A stretch of DNA of 64,000 nt from Acidimicrobiia bacterium (lineage in GTDB: Bacteria; Acidobacteriota; Vicinamibacteria; Vicinamibacterales; CAVVIG01), in NCBI GenBank assembly GCA_016871175.1, contig VFZL01000012.1, forward strand, positions 45,562-109,561. The letters are read 5' to 3'. A program made the translations under genes and the position numbers. Shown one piece after another: positions 43,638 to 53,438 of this stretch (position 1 is its first letter; each line of letters begins with the position of its first letter). A model generated the notes under the pieces. The model did no database searches. It was not told the DNA's origin and worked only from the letters and a program-made list of their open reading frames with translations.

Positions 43638-44972
43638 GTGCACATGACGATGGTTCGATTGGGCGCGCTGGCTCTCGCCGCTGGCATCGGGGCTGCGATT
43701 GGCCCACTCGGCCTGCTCGGCGCTCGTGTCAATGCGCAGCAGCCGGCATCCGCTCGCCCGGCGGTCTCCCAGGGCTTGCGGCCGTCGACGCAAGCCGACG
43801 GGCTGCTGCGATCCGACCTCTCCCTCATGACCCGCACGGCATCGATCGCCGTCACACCGGGTCTGAAGGCCGGCGGTCCGGAACACCAAAGCATCGCGAG
43901 CGCGGGAACCGGGAGCGCGTCGGCTGCCGGCCGCGTGCGTATCGGTCAGCTTCGGACCAATGGCGCCTTGCAGTTCGGCACGGTTGGCGTCGGTCGACTG
44001 AGCCAGACGGCGGTGACCTTCGACCTCTCACTGCTTCGCTCGGGCGACTCGTGGCAGCTCGAAGCCGTCGAGGTACCGGAGGCAACCATGCCTGGGCCGA
44101 GCGCATCTGCCTCGGGCCAAGCCCCGGTAAGCGCGCTGGCTGGAGCCGGTCCGCCCGGCTCGCCCGCCGCACTTGCCGCACCGGCGGCGCCGCCCTCTCC
44201 GCTCACGATCCCGCTCACCCGACACAAGAGCGCCGCCTCGTCCGCCATGCTCGTGGCCTCGTGGTCGCCACGCTCGCGCGACGCCGCAGGGCTTGCGCTC
44301 ACGTGGGGTGATTTGCGCCTGGAAGCGGACGGGCAGTTCGCAGAGCCGAAGCTGCCCCGTCCGAATCCCAACCGCCAGGTGGACCCTGTGAATCGAAAGC
44401 ACGACGAGCCGAATGCGGGGGCGAGGCTCCTGATGCTGACGCAGTTGAACGAGAGTGCGATGGGTCTGCCGAACGGCCAACGTTTCAGCGTGACCTGCGC
44501 ACGGACGTTCCCCCGCGGGCAGCGTTCGATTTCCGCCGCCGGTACGATCGGACGGCCAGGTCCAGATGTTGAAGGCCCGGACTTCGCGCGCCTCATGTCG
44601 ACGTCCGACGGCGCCGTCGTCGAGTTGACCGAGTCGCCGGTGCCGCGGCTGGTCGTCGATGCCCCACTGCGCTTCGGAAAGTTGGTCGTTCGTGCCGGCA
44701 ACCAGACGCCTGGGCATCCGGGTGCCTATGGTCTCTGGCTGAAGCGTGTCGGATCGGCATGGCGGCTCCTGTTCAACAGCGAATCCGATGTCTGGGGCAC
44801 GCAGCGTGATCCGAAGTTCGACGTCGGTGAAGTCGATCTGGCCTACACGTCAGGCGGCGACGCGAAGCGCCCATTTGGCATCGCACTCGTGCCGACGGCC
44901 GCCGATCGCGGCCGACTCGTGCTGGCCTGGGGCCCGCACGATTGGAGCGCGGAGTTCACCACCGCCCCATAG
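43638..44972 (+). CDS. Secreted protein with C-terminal DUF2911-like domain
   Basis: The 444-residue product has a signal peptide (LGALALAAGIGAAIGPLG). A central region is rich in Ala/Pro/Ser (GPSASASGQAPVSALAGAGP). The C-terminal 110 residues resemble DUF2911: DAPLRFGKLVVRAGNQTPG, AYGLWLKRVGSAWRLLFNSE and DVWGTQRDPKFDVGEVDLAY. A similar but weaker pattern near residue 105 (VRIGQLRTNGALQFGTVGVG) hints at an older duplication. DUF2911 proteins have no known activity. It follows the cytochrome/copper gene by 35 bp and the amidase follows after 15 bp, so the three are likely co-transcribed. Confidence 0.65.
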   Translation: MHMTMVRLGALALAAGIGAAIGPLGLLGARVNAQQPASARPAVSQGLRPSTQADGLLRSDLSLMTRTASIAVTPGLKAGGPEHQSIASAGTGSASAAGRVRIGQLRTNGALQFGTVGVGRLSQTAVTFDLSLLRSGDSWQLEAVEVPEATMPGPSASASGQAPVSALAGAGPPGSPAALAAPAAPPSPLTIPLTRHKSAASSAMLVASWSPRSRDAAGLALTWGDLRLEADGQFAEPKLPRPNPNRQVDPVNRKHDEPNAGARLLMLTQLNESAMGLPNGQRFSVTCARTFPRGQRSISAAGTIGRPGPDVEGPDFARLMSTSDGAVVELTESPVPRLVVDAPLRFGKLVVRAGNQTPGHPGAYGLWLKRVGSAWRLLFNSESDVWGTQRDPKFDVGEVDLAYTSGGDAKRPFGIALVPTAADRGRLVLAWGPHDWSAEFTTAP

Positions 44973-44987
44973 CCTCGCCCCCGCGCT

Positions 44988-45623
44988 ATGTCCCCGTTGT
45001 CGATCCGATCGTCTCTCGTCCGATTGGGCGTACCGGTAGTCCTCTGGCTGTCCTCGAGCGGCCCTATCGCGGAAGCCCACTCCAACGGACACCCCCGTCG
45101 TCGGTCCGTGGACGCGGTGATCGTGCACTCGCTCGGCGGCCCGGATTGCCGCGATGGCGCCCGCTTCTTCAAGCGGATTGACGGCGACGCGACGACCTGG
45201 GCGCAGCGGTTCGCGAAGCTGCCACTGGTGAGCATCCACTACGTGATCGACCGGGCAGGAGCTGTTGCGTCCGGTATCCCCGAGGTGCTGGCCGCCTCGC
45301 ACGCCGTAGGGTGGAACCAGCGGTCGATCGGGATCGAGCTCGTGAACAACGGCGATGGTTTGGATTTGTTTCCGCAGTCCCAGATCGCGTCGCTGCTCCG
45401 CCTCATTCAGGACATCCGTAGCCGACATCCGGACATCGTTCCCGAGCGGGTGCTGCGCCACTCCGACGTCGATCGGACGATGTTTGCGGGCGCGCGCCAT
45501 GGTCGCGAGTGTTCGGCCTACCGGCGTAAGCTCGATCCGGGCGAAGCCTTCCCATGGGATGACTTCAAGCGCGCGTTGTCCCGGCACTTCTCGCTCGAGA
45601 TCGGAAACTCGCCCCTCCGCTGA
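44988..45623 (+). CDS. N-acetylmuramoyl-L-alanine amidase (Amidase_2/T7-lysozyme fold)
   Basis: The 211-residue product has a signal peptide (LVRLGVPVVLWLSSSGPIAE). The amidase domain is short: VDAVIVHSLGGPDC (first zinc His), VSIHYVIDRAGAVASGIPEV, ASHAVGWNQRSIGIELVNNG and ERVLRHSDVDRT (second His). It ends KLDPGEAFPWDDF, the family's K-x-DPG-x-FPW end with the third ligand position changed by an insertion (FAGARHGRECSAYR) before it. The enzyme cleaves the amide between MurNAc and the stem peptide in the periplasm. It may serve cell-wall recycling. It starts 15 bp after the preceding gene. Confidence 0.88.
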   Translation: MSPLSIRSSLVRLGVPVVLWLSSSGPIAEAHSNGHPRRRSVDAVIVHSLGGPDCRDGARFFKRIDGDATTWAQRFAKLPLVSIHYVIDRAGAVASGIPEVLAASHAVGWNQRSIGIELVNNGDGLDLFPQSQIASLLRLIQDIRSRHPDIVPERVLRHSDVDRTMFAGARHGRECSAYRRKLDPGEAFPWDDFKRALSRHFSLEIGNSPLR

Positions 45624-45744
45624 CACGTTTCAGCTTTCGCAAGCATTGTCCTGAGCTGAGCAACCGTTTCTTGATCGGCCGCAGTCGTCGTTTCGTGCCA
45701 CACGGACGAGGCGCCGCTACCGCGGCCGGTTTCTCGGTGACCGC

Positions 45745-47730
45745 CTACGGCAGGCTGAGGGCGACGAAGCCGGCGCTTCGGGGTTCGGTCGTCCCAGTCG
45801 CGGCCAGGACGTACTGCTTCCCCTCGAACATGTAGGTCATTGGGGCGCCGGTGACTCCCGCCGGCAGCTCGGTCTCCCACAGGATGGCGCCGGTGGCCTT
45901 ATCGAACGCTCTGAACCTGCGGCCGCCGTACCCGGGCGCGAGCGAGGCGGGCATCTCGGGTCGCAGCCGGGAGCCGAGTCCCGCCATCACCGGATCGCCT
46001 TCGCCGAGGAACAGCAGCGTCTTGGTCACGAGCGGGGAGCTTCGACCAGGGCTTCCGAGCGGCGGCAGATTCAGCGGCTTGAGCAACGGGTGATTACGCG
46101 GACCATCACCGTTCGGCGTCATCCACTTGATCTCGCCGCGGTTCAGATCGATGCCCGTGATACGTCCGTACGGTGGTTTGAAGAGCGGCAAGCCTTTTGG
46201 CCCCGCCGTCCAGGCGCGGATCCCGGACACGTAGTTGAGATCTGTCTTGGTCTCTGGCTTTACGACGTCGGCGGTAAACGGACCGGTGATCGACTGGACG
46301 TACAGGATCCCCGTTTCGGGATCGAACGCGCCGCTCTGCCAATCGGCGCCGCCGACCGAGCCGGGCAGCTGGATGGTGCCGCGATGGCCCTCCGGACCCG
46401 TTCCACGCACCGAGGGTGGTGTGAACAGCGGTCCGATGCGGTAGTACTTCAGCAGCGCGACTGCTTCCGCTCGCAGCTCCGGTGTGAAATCGATGAGATC
46501 GTCGATGGTCACGCCCTGTCGATCGAACGCAGGTGGTTTGGTTGGAAACGGTTGCGTCGGGGCGGTGCGCTCCCCAGGGACATTCGACGTCGGTACCGGG
46601 CGTTCCTCGATCGGCCACACGGGCCTCCCGGTGACCCGATCGAAGACGTACGCGAACGCCTGTTTCGTCAACTGCACGACGGCCTTGATCGGCTTGCCGT
46701 CGACGCGAATGTCCGCGAGGATCGGCGCCGCCGGCAGGTCGTAGTCCCAGAGATCGTGGTGCACGATCTGGTAGTGCCAGGCGCGCTCGCCGGTCGCGCA
46801 GCGCACGCACACCAGTGTGTTGGCGAACAGGTTGTGGCCGAGTCGATGCCCACCGTACATGTCGCTCGTTGGCGATGTCATCGGCAGGTACGCGAGCCCC
46901 TCCTGTTCGTCCGCGGCGATGAGCGACCAGAGGTTCGCGTCGCCCGCATACGACCAGGAGTCGTCTTCCCAGGTCTCCGCGCCGACCTCGCCTGGGCGCG
47001 GAATCGGGCTGAACCGCCACCGTGGCTTGCCGGTTCGGACGTCGAACGCCTGCACGACGCCAGGCACGCCCTGACGTTGCGTCGCGCGATCGGACATCGA
47101 CCCACCGATGCCGACGCCGACGATCACGACGTCCCTGCAGACTTGGGCCGCGCCCGTCCACGCGTAACGGGTCGCGCGCGGTCCCAGGCCAGGACGCAGC
47201 GCCACGCGGCCATTTTCGCCGAACGAGGGCACCGGCTTGCCGGTGGCCGGATCGAGCGCGACCAGATACTCGCCGCGAACGGCGAAGAGGCGACGGTCAC
47301 TCCCTTCGGTCCAGTACGTGAGACCGCGTGTGCTGTCGCCGCGCAAGCTCTGTGCGCCCTCGTCTGGGAAGGGTTGCTGGACCCAGATGGTTTTCCCCGT
47401 GCCGGGATGGAATGCCTCGACGAGGCCGATGCCGTTCGGGCTGTAGAGCACGCCGCCGATCATCAGTGGGGTCGCGCGGAAGTTGCCCGAGTAGGAGAAC
47501 TCCGGATCCTTCGAGCTGATGCTCGGGTCGACCGCAGGCCGCCGCCACGCAATCTGGAGCCTGGCGACGTTGTCCTTGTTGATCTGATCGAGCGGTGAGT
47601 ATTTCGTGGTCCCCGCGTCCGCACCGTATCGCGTCCACTCACCGCCGCGCGCCCCCTGCTGCGCCGACGGCACCACCGTGCCGAAGACGACCACGACCGC
47701 GGCCGCCAGAGTTGCTGGGATCGTCCTCAT
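45745..47730 (-). CDS. PQQ-dependent dehydrogenase
   Basis: About 661 residues from ATG 47730, behind GGAGG, with a signal peptide (LAAAVVVVFGTVVPSAQQ). The propeller reads GEWTRYGADAGTTKYSPLDQ, NGIGLVEAFHPGTGKTIWVQ, FSPIPRPGEVGAETWEDDS, YQIVHHDLWDYDLPAAPILA and LPGSVGGADWQSGAFDPETG. These match the gene at 16453 motif for motif, so the two are paralogues. No heme or copper domain is present. It should oxidise an alcohol or sugar in the periplasm and needs a separate acceptor. It follows the module C ankyrin start on the same strand by 35 bp (the ankyrin gene lies downstream), so the two probably share a transcript. Confidence 0.87.
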   Translation of the reverse strand: MRTIPATLAAAVVVVFGTVVPSAQQGARGGEWTRYGADAGTTKYSPLDQINKDNVARLQIAWRRPAVDPSISSKDPEFSYSGNFRATPLMIGGVLYSPNGIGLVEAFHPGTGKTIWVQQPFPDEGAQSLRGDSTRGLTYWTEGSDRRLFAVRGEYLVALDPATGKPVPSFGENGRVALRPGLGPRATRYAWTGAAQVCRDVVIVGVGIGGSMSDRATQRQGVPGVVQAFDVRTGKPRWRFSPIPRPGEVGAETWEDDSWSYAGDANLWSLIAADEQEGLAYLPMTSPTSDMYGGHRLGHNLFANTLVCVRCATGERAWHYQIVHHDLWDYDLPAAPILADIRVDGKPIKAVVQLTKQAFAYVFDRVTGRPVWPIEERPVPTSNVPGERTAPTQPFPTKPPAFDRQGVTIDDLIDFTPELRAEAVALLKYYRIGPLFTPPSVRGTGPEGHRGTIQLPGSVGGADWQSGAFDPETGILYVQSITGPFTADVVKPETKTDLNYVSGIRAWTAGPKGLPLFKPPYGRITGIDLNRGEIKWMTPNGDGPRNHPLLKPLNLPPLGSPGRSSPLVTKTLLFLGEGDPVMAGLGSRLRPEMPASLAPGYGGRRFRAFDKATGAILWETELPAGVTGAPMTYMFEGKQYVLAATGTTEPRSAGFVALSLP

Positions 47731-47765
47731 CGCGGGCCTCCAGAGACACGTGTGCCGCGTCCTAC

Positions 47766-49349
47766 TCAATTCCCGCCACCGGCCGCCTTCTTCTGGGCGT
47801 CACGTTCTTCTTGCCGGAGCTGATCTCGGCCCGACATGCCGAGCGTGGTGTCGGCGCCCAGCGTCTTGATGAACGCGGCGGTCTCGGTCCACTCCTGGAA
47901 TTGGAACGACTGCTTGGCGCCCTCGGCCATGCGGAACGCGGTCCGGCCTTGGAAGTCCTGCGCGTTGATGTTGGCGCCCTTCTGGACGAGGTACTCGATG
48001 ACTTCGTTCAGACCGCGGAATGCTGCGCCGTGGAGCGCCGTGAACTTCGCTTCGTTGACGGCGTTCAGGTCCGCGCCGCCCTCGACGAGGATCTTCACGG
48101 CTTCTTCCGCACTCATCGATCGATCACCACGCGGCTTTCCCGGTGAGAACGTGCTCTGGCCCAGTCCGGCGGCCGCCATGAGCGGTGTGGTCCCATCGGC
48201 CGTTGCGAGCCGATGATCCGCGCCGGCGTCGAGCAGGACCTTGAGAACCTGCGGGTCCATGCCGAAGCCACGATTGGACGAGAATGCCGCGACCCAGAGC
48301 GGCGTCGCGCCCTTGAGGTCACCGGTGCCGACGGAGAACGGTTCGAAGGCGCCCTTCTTGATGGTCAGCCACCCTTGCACGCCGGTGGAGGTGGTGATGC
48401 GCGCGTTCACATCCGCGCCCTTGGCGAGGAGGGCCTTGACGAGAGGGACGCGCTCGGCGCGCGCCACGGCGAGGAGACCGCTGCCGAATACGCCGTCGAT
48501 GCCTCGCACGCGCAGCCACTCGCGCAGCCACATCTCCACGCTGCCCGACGCCGCATGCAGCGCGGTCACGCCGAAGATCCGACCGTCGGCGTTGGCTCCC
48601 TGCTCCAGCAAGAAATGGGCAACGGCCGCTTGTCCGCTCACGATTGCGAGCGGTAGGGGATGCGTGCCGTCGCTGCCAGCGTCATTCGGGCTGGCGCCTG
48701 CGGCAAGCAAGAGCTTCGCGGAGTCGATGTCGCCGTTGCGCGCGGCGAAGAGAAGCGGCGTGAAGGCGATTGACGAAGCCGCCTTGACATCAGCCTTCGC
48801 GTCGATGAGCAGCTTGACGATGTCGACACGGCGCTCGCCGACAGCCCACATGAGCGGCGTCTGTTGCGACTTGACGGTCCTCGCGTCGACGTTCGCGCCC
48901 CGAGCGAGGAGTGCCCTGACGATCGGCGCGCTGCCCGTGCGTGACGCGATCATCAGCGGCGTGACGCCATTGCCGTGCGCGGCATTCACGTTGGCGCGGG
49001 CGGCCAGCAGTGTGTCCACCAGCCCCGCGTCGGCGTTCTCGCAGGCGAGCGACAGAGGAGTGACGCCGTGATCGTCAGAAGCGTTGACGTCCGCGCGCGC
49101 CTGCAGGAGCAGGTTGACGATTTCGGAGTCGCCCTTGTGCACGGCCCACGCCAACGGAGTCGATCCGTCGCCGAGCGGCGTGTTGACGTCAGCGCCCGAC
49201 TTGAGGAGCGTTCGCACGGCCGCCCGGTCCTGCCGTCCAATCGCCTCGAAGAGCGCCTGGGACGGCGTGGCAGCGTGCGCAGCACCCACCAGCACTGCCA
49301 CCGCCGGCAGCGTGAGAAGAACCGACGTGAACGAGCCTCTTATGCGCAT
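47766..49349 (-). CDS. Secreted ankyrin-repeat protein, module C
   Basis: About 527 residues from ATG 49349, with a strong purine-rich site (AGGGGGCTAGGG) and a signal peptide (SVLLTLPAVAVLVGAAHA). Ten or more ankyrin repeats are visible, e.g. DGSTPLAWAVHKGDSEIVNL, DDHGVTPLSLACENADAGLV and HGNGVTPLMIASRTGSAPIV. The insert ITTSTGVQGWLTIKKGAFEP and the tail TALHGAAFRGLNEVIEYLVQ closely match module D (KKGAFEPFSCGTGDL, TALHGAAMRGLNEVIQIL). It is transcribed divergently from the PSD/PSCyt gene of its module, with about 216 bp between. Confidence 0.9.
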   Translation of the reverse strand: MRIRGSFTSVLLTLPAVAVLVGAAHAATPSQALFEAIGRQDRAAVRTLLKSGADVNTPLGDGSTPLAWAVHKGDSEIVNLLLQARADVNASDDHGVTPLSLACENADAGLVDTLLAARANVNAAHGNGVTPLMIASRTGSAPIVRALLARGANVDARTVKSQQTPLMWAVGERRVDIVKLLIDAKADVKAASSIAFTPLLFAARNGDIDSAKLLLAAGASPNDAGSDGTHPLPLAIVSGQAAVAHFLLEQGANADGRIFGVTALHAASGSVEMWLREWLRVRGIDGVFGSGLLAVARAERVPLVKALLAKGADVNARITTSTGVQGWLTIKKGAFEPFSVGTGDLKGATPLWVAAFSSNRGFGMDPQVLKVLLDAGADHRLATADGTTPLMAAAGLGQSTFSPGKPRGDRSMSAEEAVKILVEGGADLNAVNEAKFTALHGAAFRGLNEVIEYLVQKGANINAQDFQGRTAFRMAEGAKQSFQFQEWTETAAFIKTLGADTTLGMSGRDQLRQEERDAQKKAAGGGN

Positions 49350-49565
49350 CCCTAGCCCCCTGCTCCCAGCCCCGCTCCTCAGCCCGGTCGCTCCCTCCAC
49401 ACGATACACAATCCCTGTGTTGACGCGCCACGCACATCGGAGAGAGTCAAGTTCGAACGTCAGCCTCGGACCTTGACGATTCTCTGAGCCGCCCGCACAC
49501 TAAGGCGAGGTCGTCTGCCTCGGCTGTTCTTCGACGTACGCCGGGCGCCGCGACCCGCGATACCT
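49350..49565. promoter_or_regulatory. Divergent intergenic region, module C
   Basis: The 216-bp spacer must carry promoters for both directions. On the plus strand TTGACG at about 49476 is followed 17 bp later by CACACT, a fair -35 with a poor -10. Nothing stronger is seen. Confidence 0.3.
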
Positions 49566-52052
49566 ATGGCTGACATCATTCGTTGTGCTTCACTTCTGGC
49601 CGGAATGGCGTTGATGGCTGCCGTGCAGCCGCCCTCGTCGTTTGCGCAGTCCGGCGCCGCCGGACGCGCAGCCGCCGCAGCGCCTGCCGCACCCGACCGC
49701 GGGTTGCTCAACCAGTACTGCCTGGGCTGTCACAACGCCAAGTTGAAGACCGCTGGCTTCTCGTTGGATGGCGTCGATCTCAATCAGCCTGCGGCGCATG
49801 CGGAGATCCTTGAGAGAGTCATTACGAAGCTCAGGACAGGGCAGATGCCGCCTGGCGGTCGGCCTCGTCCGGACCGCGCCACCGCGCTGGCGTTCGTCAG
49901 AGCGCTCGAGACCTCCCTCGACGCCGTCGGGAAGCAGGTGGCCGATCCGGGCCGCGTGCCGATCCATCGACTGAATCGCGTCGAGTACGTCAATGCCATT
50001 CGAGACCTGTTCGATCTGGAGATCGACGGAGCATCGATGCTGCCGTCCGATACGCCGGGCCTCGGGTTCGACAACAATGCCGATGTGCTCTCGGTGACGC
50101 CCGGACTGATGGCGCGGTACCTGACAGCGGCCACCAAGATCAGCCGGCTTGCCGTCGGCGATACGGCGATCCGGCCCGTGAGCCAGGTGTACCGCGTCGC
50201 GGAGTTCGCGCGGCAAGATAGCCGCATGAGCGACGACCTGCCGTTCGGCACGCGCGGCGGACTCTCCGCGCGTCACACGTTCCCGCTCGATGGCGAGTAC
50301 AGCTTCAAGTTGAAGCTGCAGCGCAATCAGGTGGGCAACACTATCCGCGGCATGGACCACGAGCATACCATCGAGGTCCGCGTGGACCGCTCGCTCGTCA
50401 AGAAGTTCACGATCGGCGGCCAGGCGAAGGGATCGGATCTGGGGATTCTGATTGCGATTCCCGAGGACGAGGTCGAGCAGCAGCGGATGCACACGTATCG
50501 CCTCATTGCGGACAGGGACCTCGAGTTCCGCGCCGTGATGAAGGCGGGGACGCAGGCGGTATCCGCGGCGTTCGTTGACGATGCGGGTATCTATGAAGGC
50601 GTGCCGATTCGATCGCGCTCGCTCAAGTCTTCTTCGTTCACGGATGACGCCAGCGATCCCGGGATCGACACCATCGAGATCGCGGGCCCGTACAACGGGA
50701 CCGCGCCAGTCGACTCGCCGAGCCGGAAGAAGATCTTCATCTGCAAGCCGACCAACGCGACCGAGGATGTCTGCGCCCGGCGCATCCTCGGCACGCTCAC
50801 CCGCCGTGCGTATCGTCGCCCGGTCACGGACGTGGATATCGCGCCGCTCTTCCGCATCTACCGCACGGGGCGGGCCGAGGGCGGCTTTGACACAGGCATG
50901 CAGCGCGCGCTCGAGGCGATGTTGGCGTCGCCGTCGTTCCTCTTCCAACTCGAGCGAGACCCGGCTCGGGCCAAGCCTGGGTCGAGCTATCGGCTTTCCG
51001 ACCTCGAGCTGGCGTCACGGCTGTCGTTCTTCCTCTGGGCCAGTATTCCCGACGACGAACTGCTGGATGTCGCGAGCAAGGGGCTCTTGAAGCAGCCGGC
51101 GATGCTCGAGCGTCAGGTCAAGCGGATGCTCGCCGACCCGAAGGCGACCCGGATGATGAACGCGTTCATCGGGCAGTGGCTGATCATCCGGAACGTCATG
51201 ACCGCCGATCCGGACCCCAATTTGTTCCCCGACTACGACGACACGCTCCGCGATGCGCTGCTCGAGGAAACGGAGCTCTTCTTCGAAAGCCAGGTGCGAG
51301 CCAACGCGAGCCTCCTCGACCTGTTGCGGGCCGACTACACCTTCATGAACGCTCGGCTCGCTGAGCACTACGGCGTGCCCAACATCTACGGGAGTCACTT
51401 CCGTCGCGTGCCGGTCACGGATCCGAACCGCTACGGCCTGCTCGGGCACGCGAGTGTGCTCCTCGTCACCTCGTATGCGCATCGCACGTCGGTGGTGGGC
51501 CGCGGGAAGTGGATGCTGGAGAATATGCTGGGCGCCCCGCCACCCTCGCCGCCGCCCAACGTCCCGCCGCTGAAGGAAAACGACGGGAAGAGCGCGCCGA
51601 AGTCGTTGCGCGAACGCATGGAGCAGCATCGCGCCAACGCGGTGTGCGCCACATGTCACACGCGCATCGACCCCATGGGCTTCCCGCTCGAGAACTTCGA
51701 TCCGACGGGGCGATGGCGGAAGGACGACGAGGGGGCGCCGATCGATCCGGTCTCGACACTCAACGATGGATCGAAGCTCGATGGGCCGGTGGCGCTCCGA
51801 CAGTACTTGCTTGACAACAGGGACGAGTACGTCCGGACCGTTGTCGAGAAGCTCTTCACCTACGCGCTGGGGCGCGGACCGGAATTCTACGACGCCCCGA
51901 CGGTCCGCCAGCTCGTACGCGACGCCGAGGCCGCCGATTACCGCTGGACGGCCGTCATTCTGAGTCTCATCAAGAGCGCGCCATTCCAGATGCGCCGCGT
52001 TGGCGATTCGCCGGTGTTGGCGCCGGCGGCGGCCTCGCAGGCCAACCAATAG
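49566..52052 (+). CDS. Multi-domain PSD/PSCyt protein with two heme motifs, module C
   Basis: The 828-residue product has a signal peptide (RCASLLAGMALMAAVQPPSS). Order: PSCyt1 (LNQYCLGCHNAKLKTAGFSL, MPPGGRPRPDRA), PSD3 (HRLNRVEYVNAIRDLFDLEI, GLGFDNNADVLSVTPGLMAR), beta-sandwich insert (RGGLSARHTFPLDGEYSFKL), PSD5 (TRRAYRRPVTDVDIAPLFRI), PSD4 (LELASRLSFFLWASIPDDEL), PSCyt3 (GKWMLENMLGAPPPSPPPNV; CATCHTRIDPMGFPLENFDP) and PSD2 (KLFTYALGRGPEFYDAPTVR). The insert (RSLVKKFTIGGQAKGSDLGI, then IAIPEDE) is shared with module D, marking them as the closest pair. Gap to the HXXSHH gene is 12 bp. Confidence 0.93.
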   Translation: MADIIRCASLLAGMALMAAVQPPSSFAQSGAAGRAAAAAPAAPDRGLLNQYCLGCHNAKLKTAGFSLDGVDLNQPAAHAEILERVITKLRTGQMPPGGRPRPDRATALAFVRALETSLDAVGKQVADPGRVPIHRLNRVEYVNAIRDLFDLEIDGASMLPSDTPGLGFDNNADVLSVTPGLMARYLTAATKISRLAVGDTAIRPVSQVYRVAEFARQDSRMSDDLPFGTRGGLSARHTFPLDGEYSFKLKLQRNQVGNTIRGMDHEHTIEVRVDRSLVKKFTIGGQAKGSDLGILIAIPEDEVEQQRMHTYRLIADRDLEFRAVMKAGTQAVSAAFVDDAGIYEGVPIRSRSLKSSSFTDDASDPGIDTIEIAGPYNGTAPVDSPSRKKIFICKPTNATEDVCARRILGTLTRRAYRRPVTDVDIAPLFRIYRTGRAEGGFDTGMQRALEAMLASPSFLFQLERDPARAKPGSSYRLSDLELASRLSFFLWASIPDDELLDVASKGLLKQPAMLERQVKRMLADPKATRMMNAFIGQWLIIRNVMTADPDPNLFPDYDDTLRDALLEETELFFESQVRANASLLDLLRADYTFMNARLAEHYGVPNIYGSHFRRVPVTDPNRYGLLGHASVLLVTSYAHRTSVVGRGKWMLENMLGAPPPSPPPNVPPLKENDGKSAPKSLRERMEQHRANAVCATCHTRIDPMGFPLENFDPTGRWRKDDEGAPIDPVSTLNDGSKLDGPVALRQYLLDNRDEYVRTVVEKLFTYALGRGPEFYDAPTVRQLVRDAEAADYRWTAVILSLIKSAPFQMRRVGDSPVLAPAAASQANQ

Positions 52053-52064
52053 GGAAACGTCACC

Positions 52065-53411
52065 ATGTTTATCTCGAAACTGCACCTGCCACGGCGGACG
52101 GTCCTCCGGGGGCTCGGCGCCACGATCGCGCTGCCTCTGCTGGACGCCATGGTGCCGGCGATGACCGCGTTGGCCCAGACGGCCGCGAAGCCGGCCCGCC
52201 GCCTCGGCGTGTTCTACGTGCCCAACGGTATGGCCATGCGCTACTGGCAACCTCCCTCCGAAGGGGCCTTGGCCGACGTGCCGCCGACGCTGAAGTCACT
52301 TGCGCCCTTCAAGGACCAGTTGCTGTTGATGGGTGGGTTGTACGACGAGGCCGCTAACCTCGTGAAGGGCGGTGGCGATCACGCGCGGTCCGCAGGCACG
52401 TTCCTCACATGCGTACCATTCAAGTTCACCTACGGCGCCGATGTCTTTGCGGCGACGACCATGGACCAGCTCGCGGCGAAGGAGTTCTCAAAGCAGACGC
52501 AGTTGGGATCGCTCGAACTGGCGCTCGACTCGAACGCGATCCTCGGGTCCTGCGACGGCGGCTCGAGCTGCGCGTACACGAACACCATCTCCTGGAGCAA
52601 CCCGACGACCCCGCTGCCGATGGAGAACGATCCGCGCGCCGTGTTCGAGCGGTTGTTCGGGACCAGCGGCAGCACGGACGCCGCGGCTCGGTTGTCGCGC
52701 ATCAAGCAGGACAGGAGCATCCTCGACTTCATCACCGAGGAGTTAGCGCGGCTCGACAATCGGGTTGGCACCAAGGACAAGCAGAAGCTCACCGAGTACC
52801 TCGACTCGATCCGCGACATCGAACGGCGCATTCAGAAAGCTGAGGAGCAGAACTCACGCGAGCTGCCGGTCGTGGACCAGCCGATGGGGATCCCCACCGA
52901 CTATGCCACGCATGCCAAGCTGATGATGGATCTGCTCGCCCTGGCGTACCAGACGGACCTCACGCGCGTGGCCACCTTCATGCTGGCCAAGGAGGTCAGC
53001 AGTCGCGCATACCCCGAGATCGGCGTGTCGGATTCTCACCATCCGCTGTCGCACCACCAGAACGAGGTGGCCAAGCTCGAGCGGCTGCACAAGATCAACG
53101 AGTATCACATGCAGCAGTTCGCCCACTTGGTCGACAAGCTGAAGAAGATCCCCGAGGGCGACGGGTCGATGTTGGACAACTCAGTCTTCCTCTACGGGAC
53201 CGGCATCAGCGACAGCAACACGCACTTCCATGACGACCTGCCGATCGCGATCGTCGGCGGCAAGGCGGCGGGTATCCACGGCGGTCGTTACGTCCGCTAC
53301 AAGCAGGGCACACCGCTCGCGAATTTGCACGTCACGCTGCTCGACAAGCTCGGGATCGGCGTCGACAAGCTTGGCGATAGCAACGGGCGGCTCGAGAACC
53401 TGAGCGTATAG
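52065..53411 (+). CDS. HXXSHH (DUF1552) protein, module C
   Basis: The 448-residue product starts MFISKLHLPRRTVLRGLGAT with a Tat-type signal and ALPLLDAMVPAMTALAQ. Motifs: SCDGGSSCAYTNTISW, PMENDPRAVFERLFGTSGST, YLDSIRDIERRIQKAEEQNS and the name-giving SHHPLSHHQ near residue 325. Near the end it has YGTGISDSNTHFHDDLPIAI. The copy matches module D closely (GGGDHARSAGTFLT and VPFKF blocks are shared) and differs more from A and B. It is the second gene of a tight operon after the PSD/PSCyt gene. Function is unknown. Confidence 0.93.
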   Translation: MFISKLHLPRRTVLRGLGATIALPLLDAMVPAMTALAQTAAKPARRLGVFYVPNGMAMRYWQPPSEGALADVPPTLKSLAPFKDQLLLMGGLYDEAANLVKGGGDHARSAGTFLTCVPFKFTYGADVFAATTMDQLAAKEFSKQTQLGSLELALDSNAILGSCDGGSSCAYTNTISWSNPTTPLPMENDPRAVFERLFGTSGSTDAAARLSRIKQDRSILDFITEELARLDNRVGTKDKQKLTEYLDSIRDIERRIQKAEEQNSRELPVVDQPMGIPTDYATHAKLMMDLLALAYQTDLTRVATFMLAKEVSSRAYPEIGVSDSHHPLSHHQNEVAKLERLHKINEYHMQQFAHLVDKLKKIPEGDGSMLDNSVFLYGTGISDSNTHFHDDLPIAIVGGKAAGIHGGRYVRYKQGTPLANLHVTLLDKLGIGVDKLGDSNGRLENLSV

Positions 53412-53438
53412 CGACGTCGGCGGTCCTTCCGTAAACCT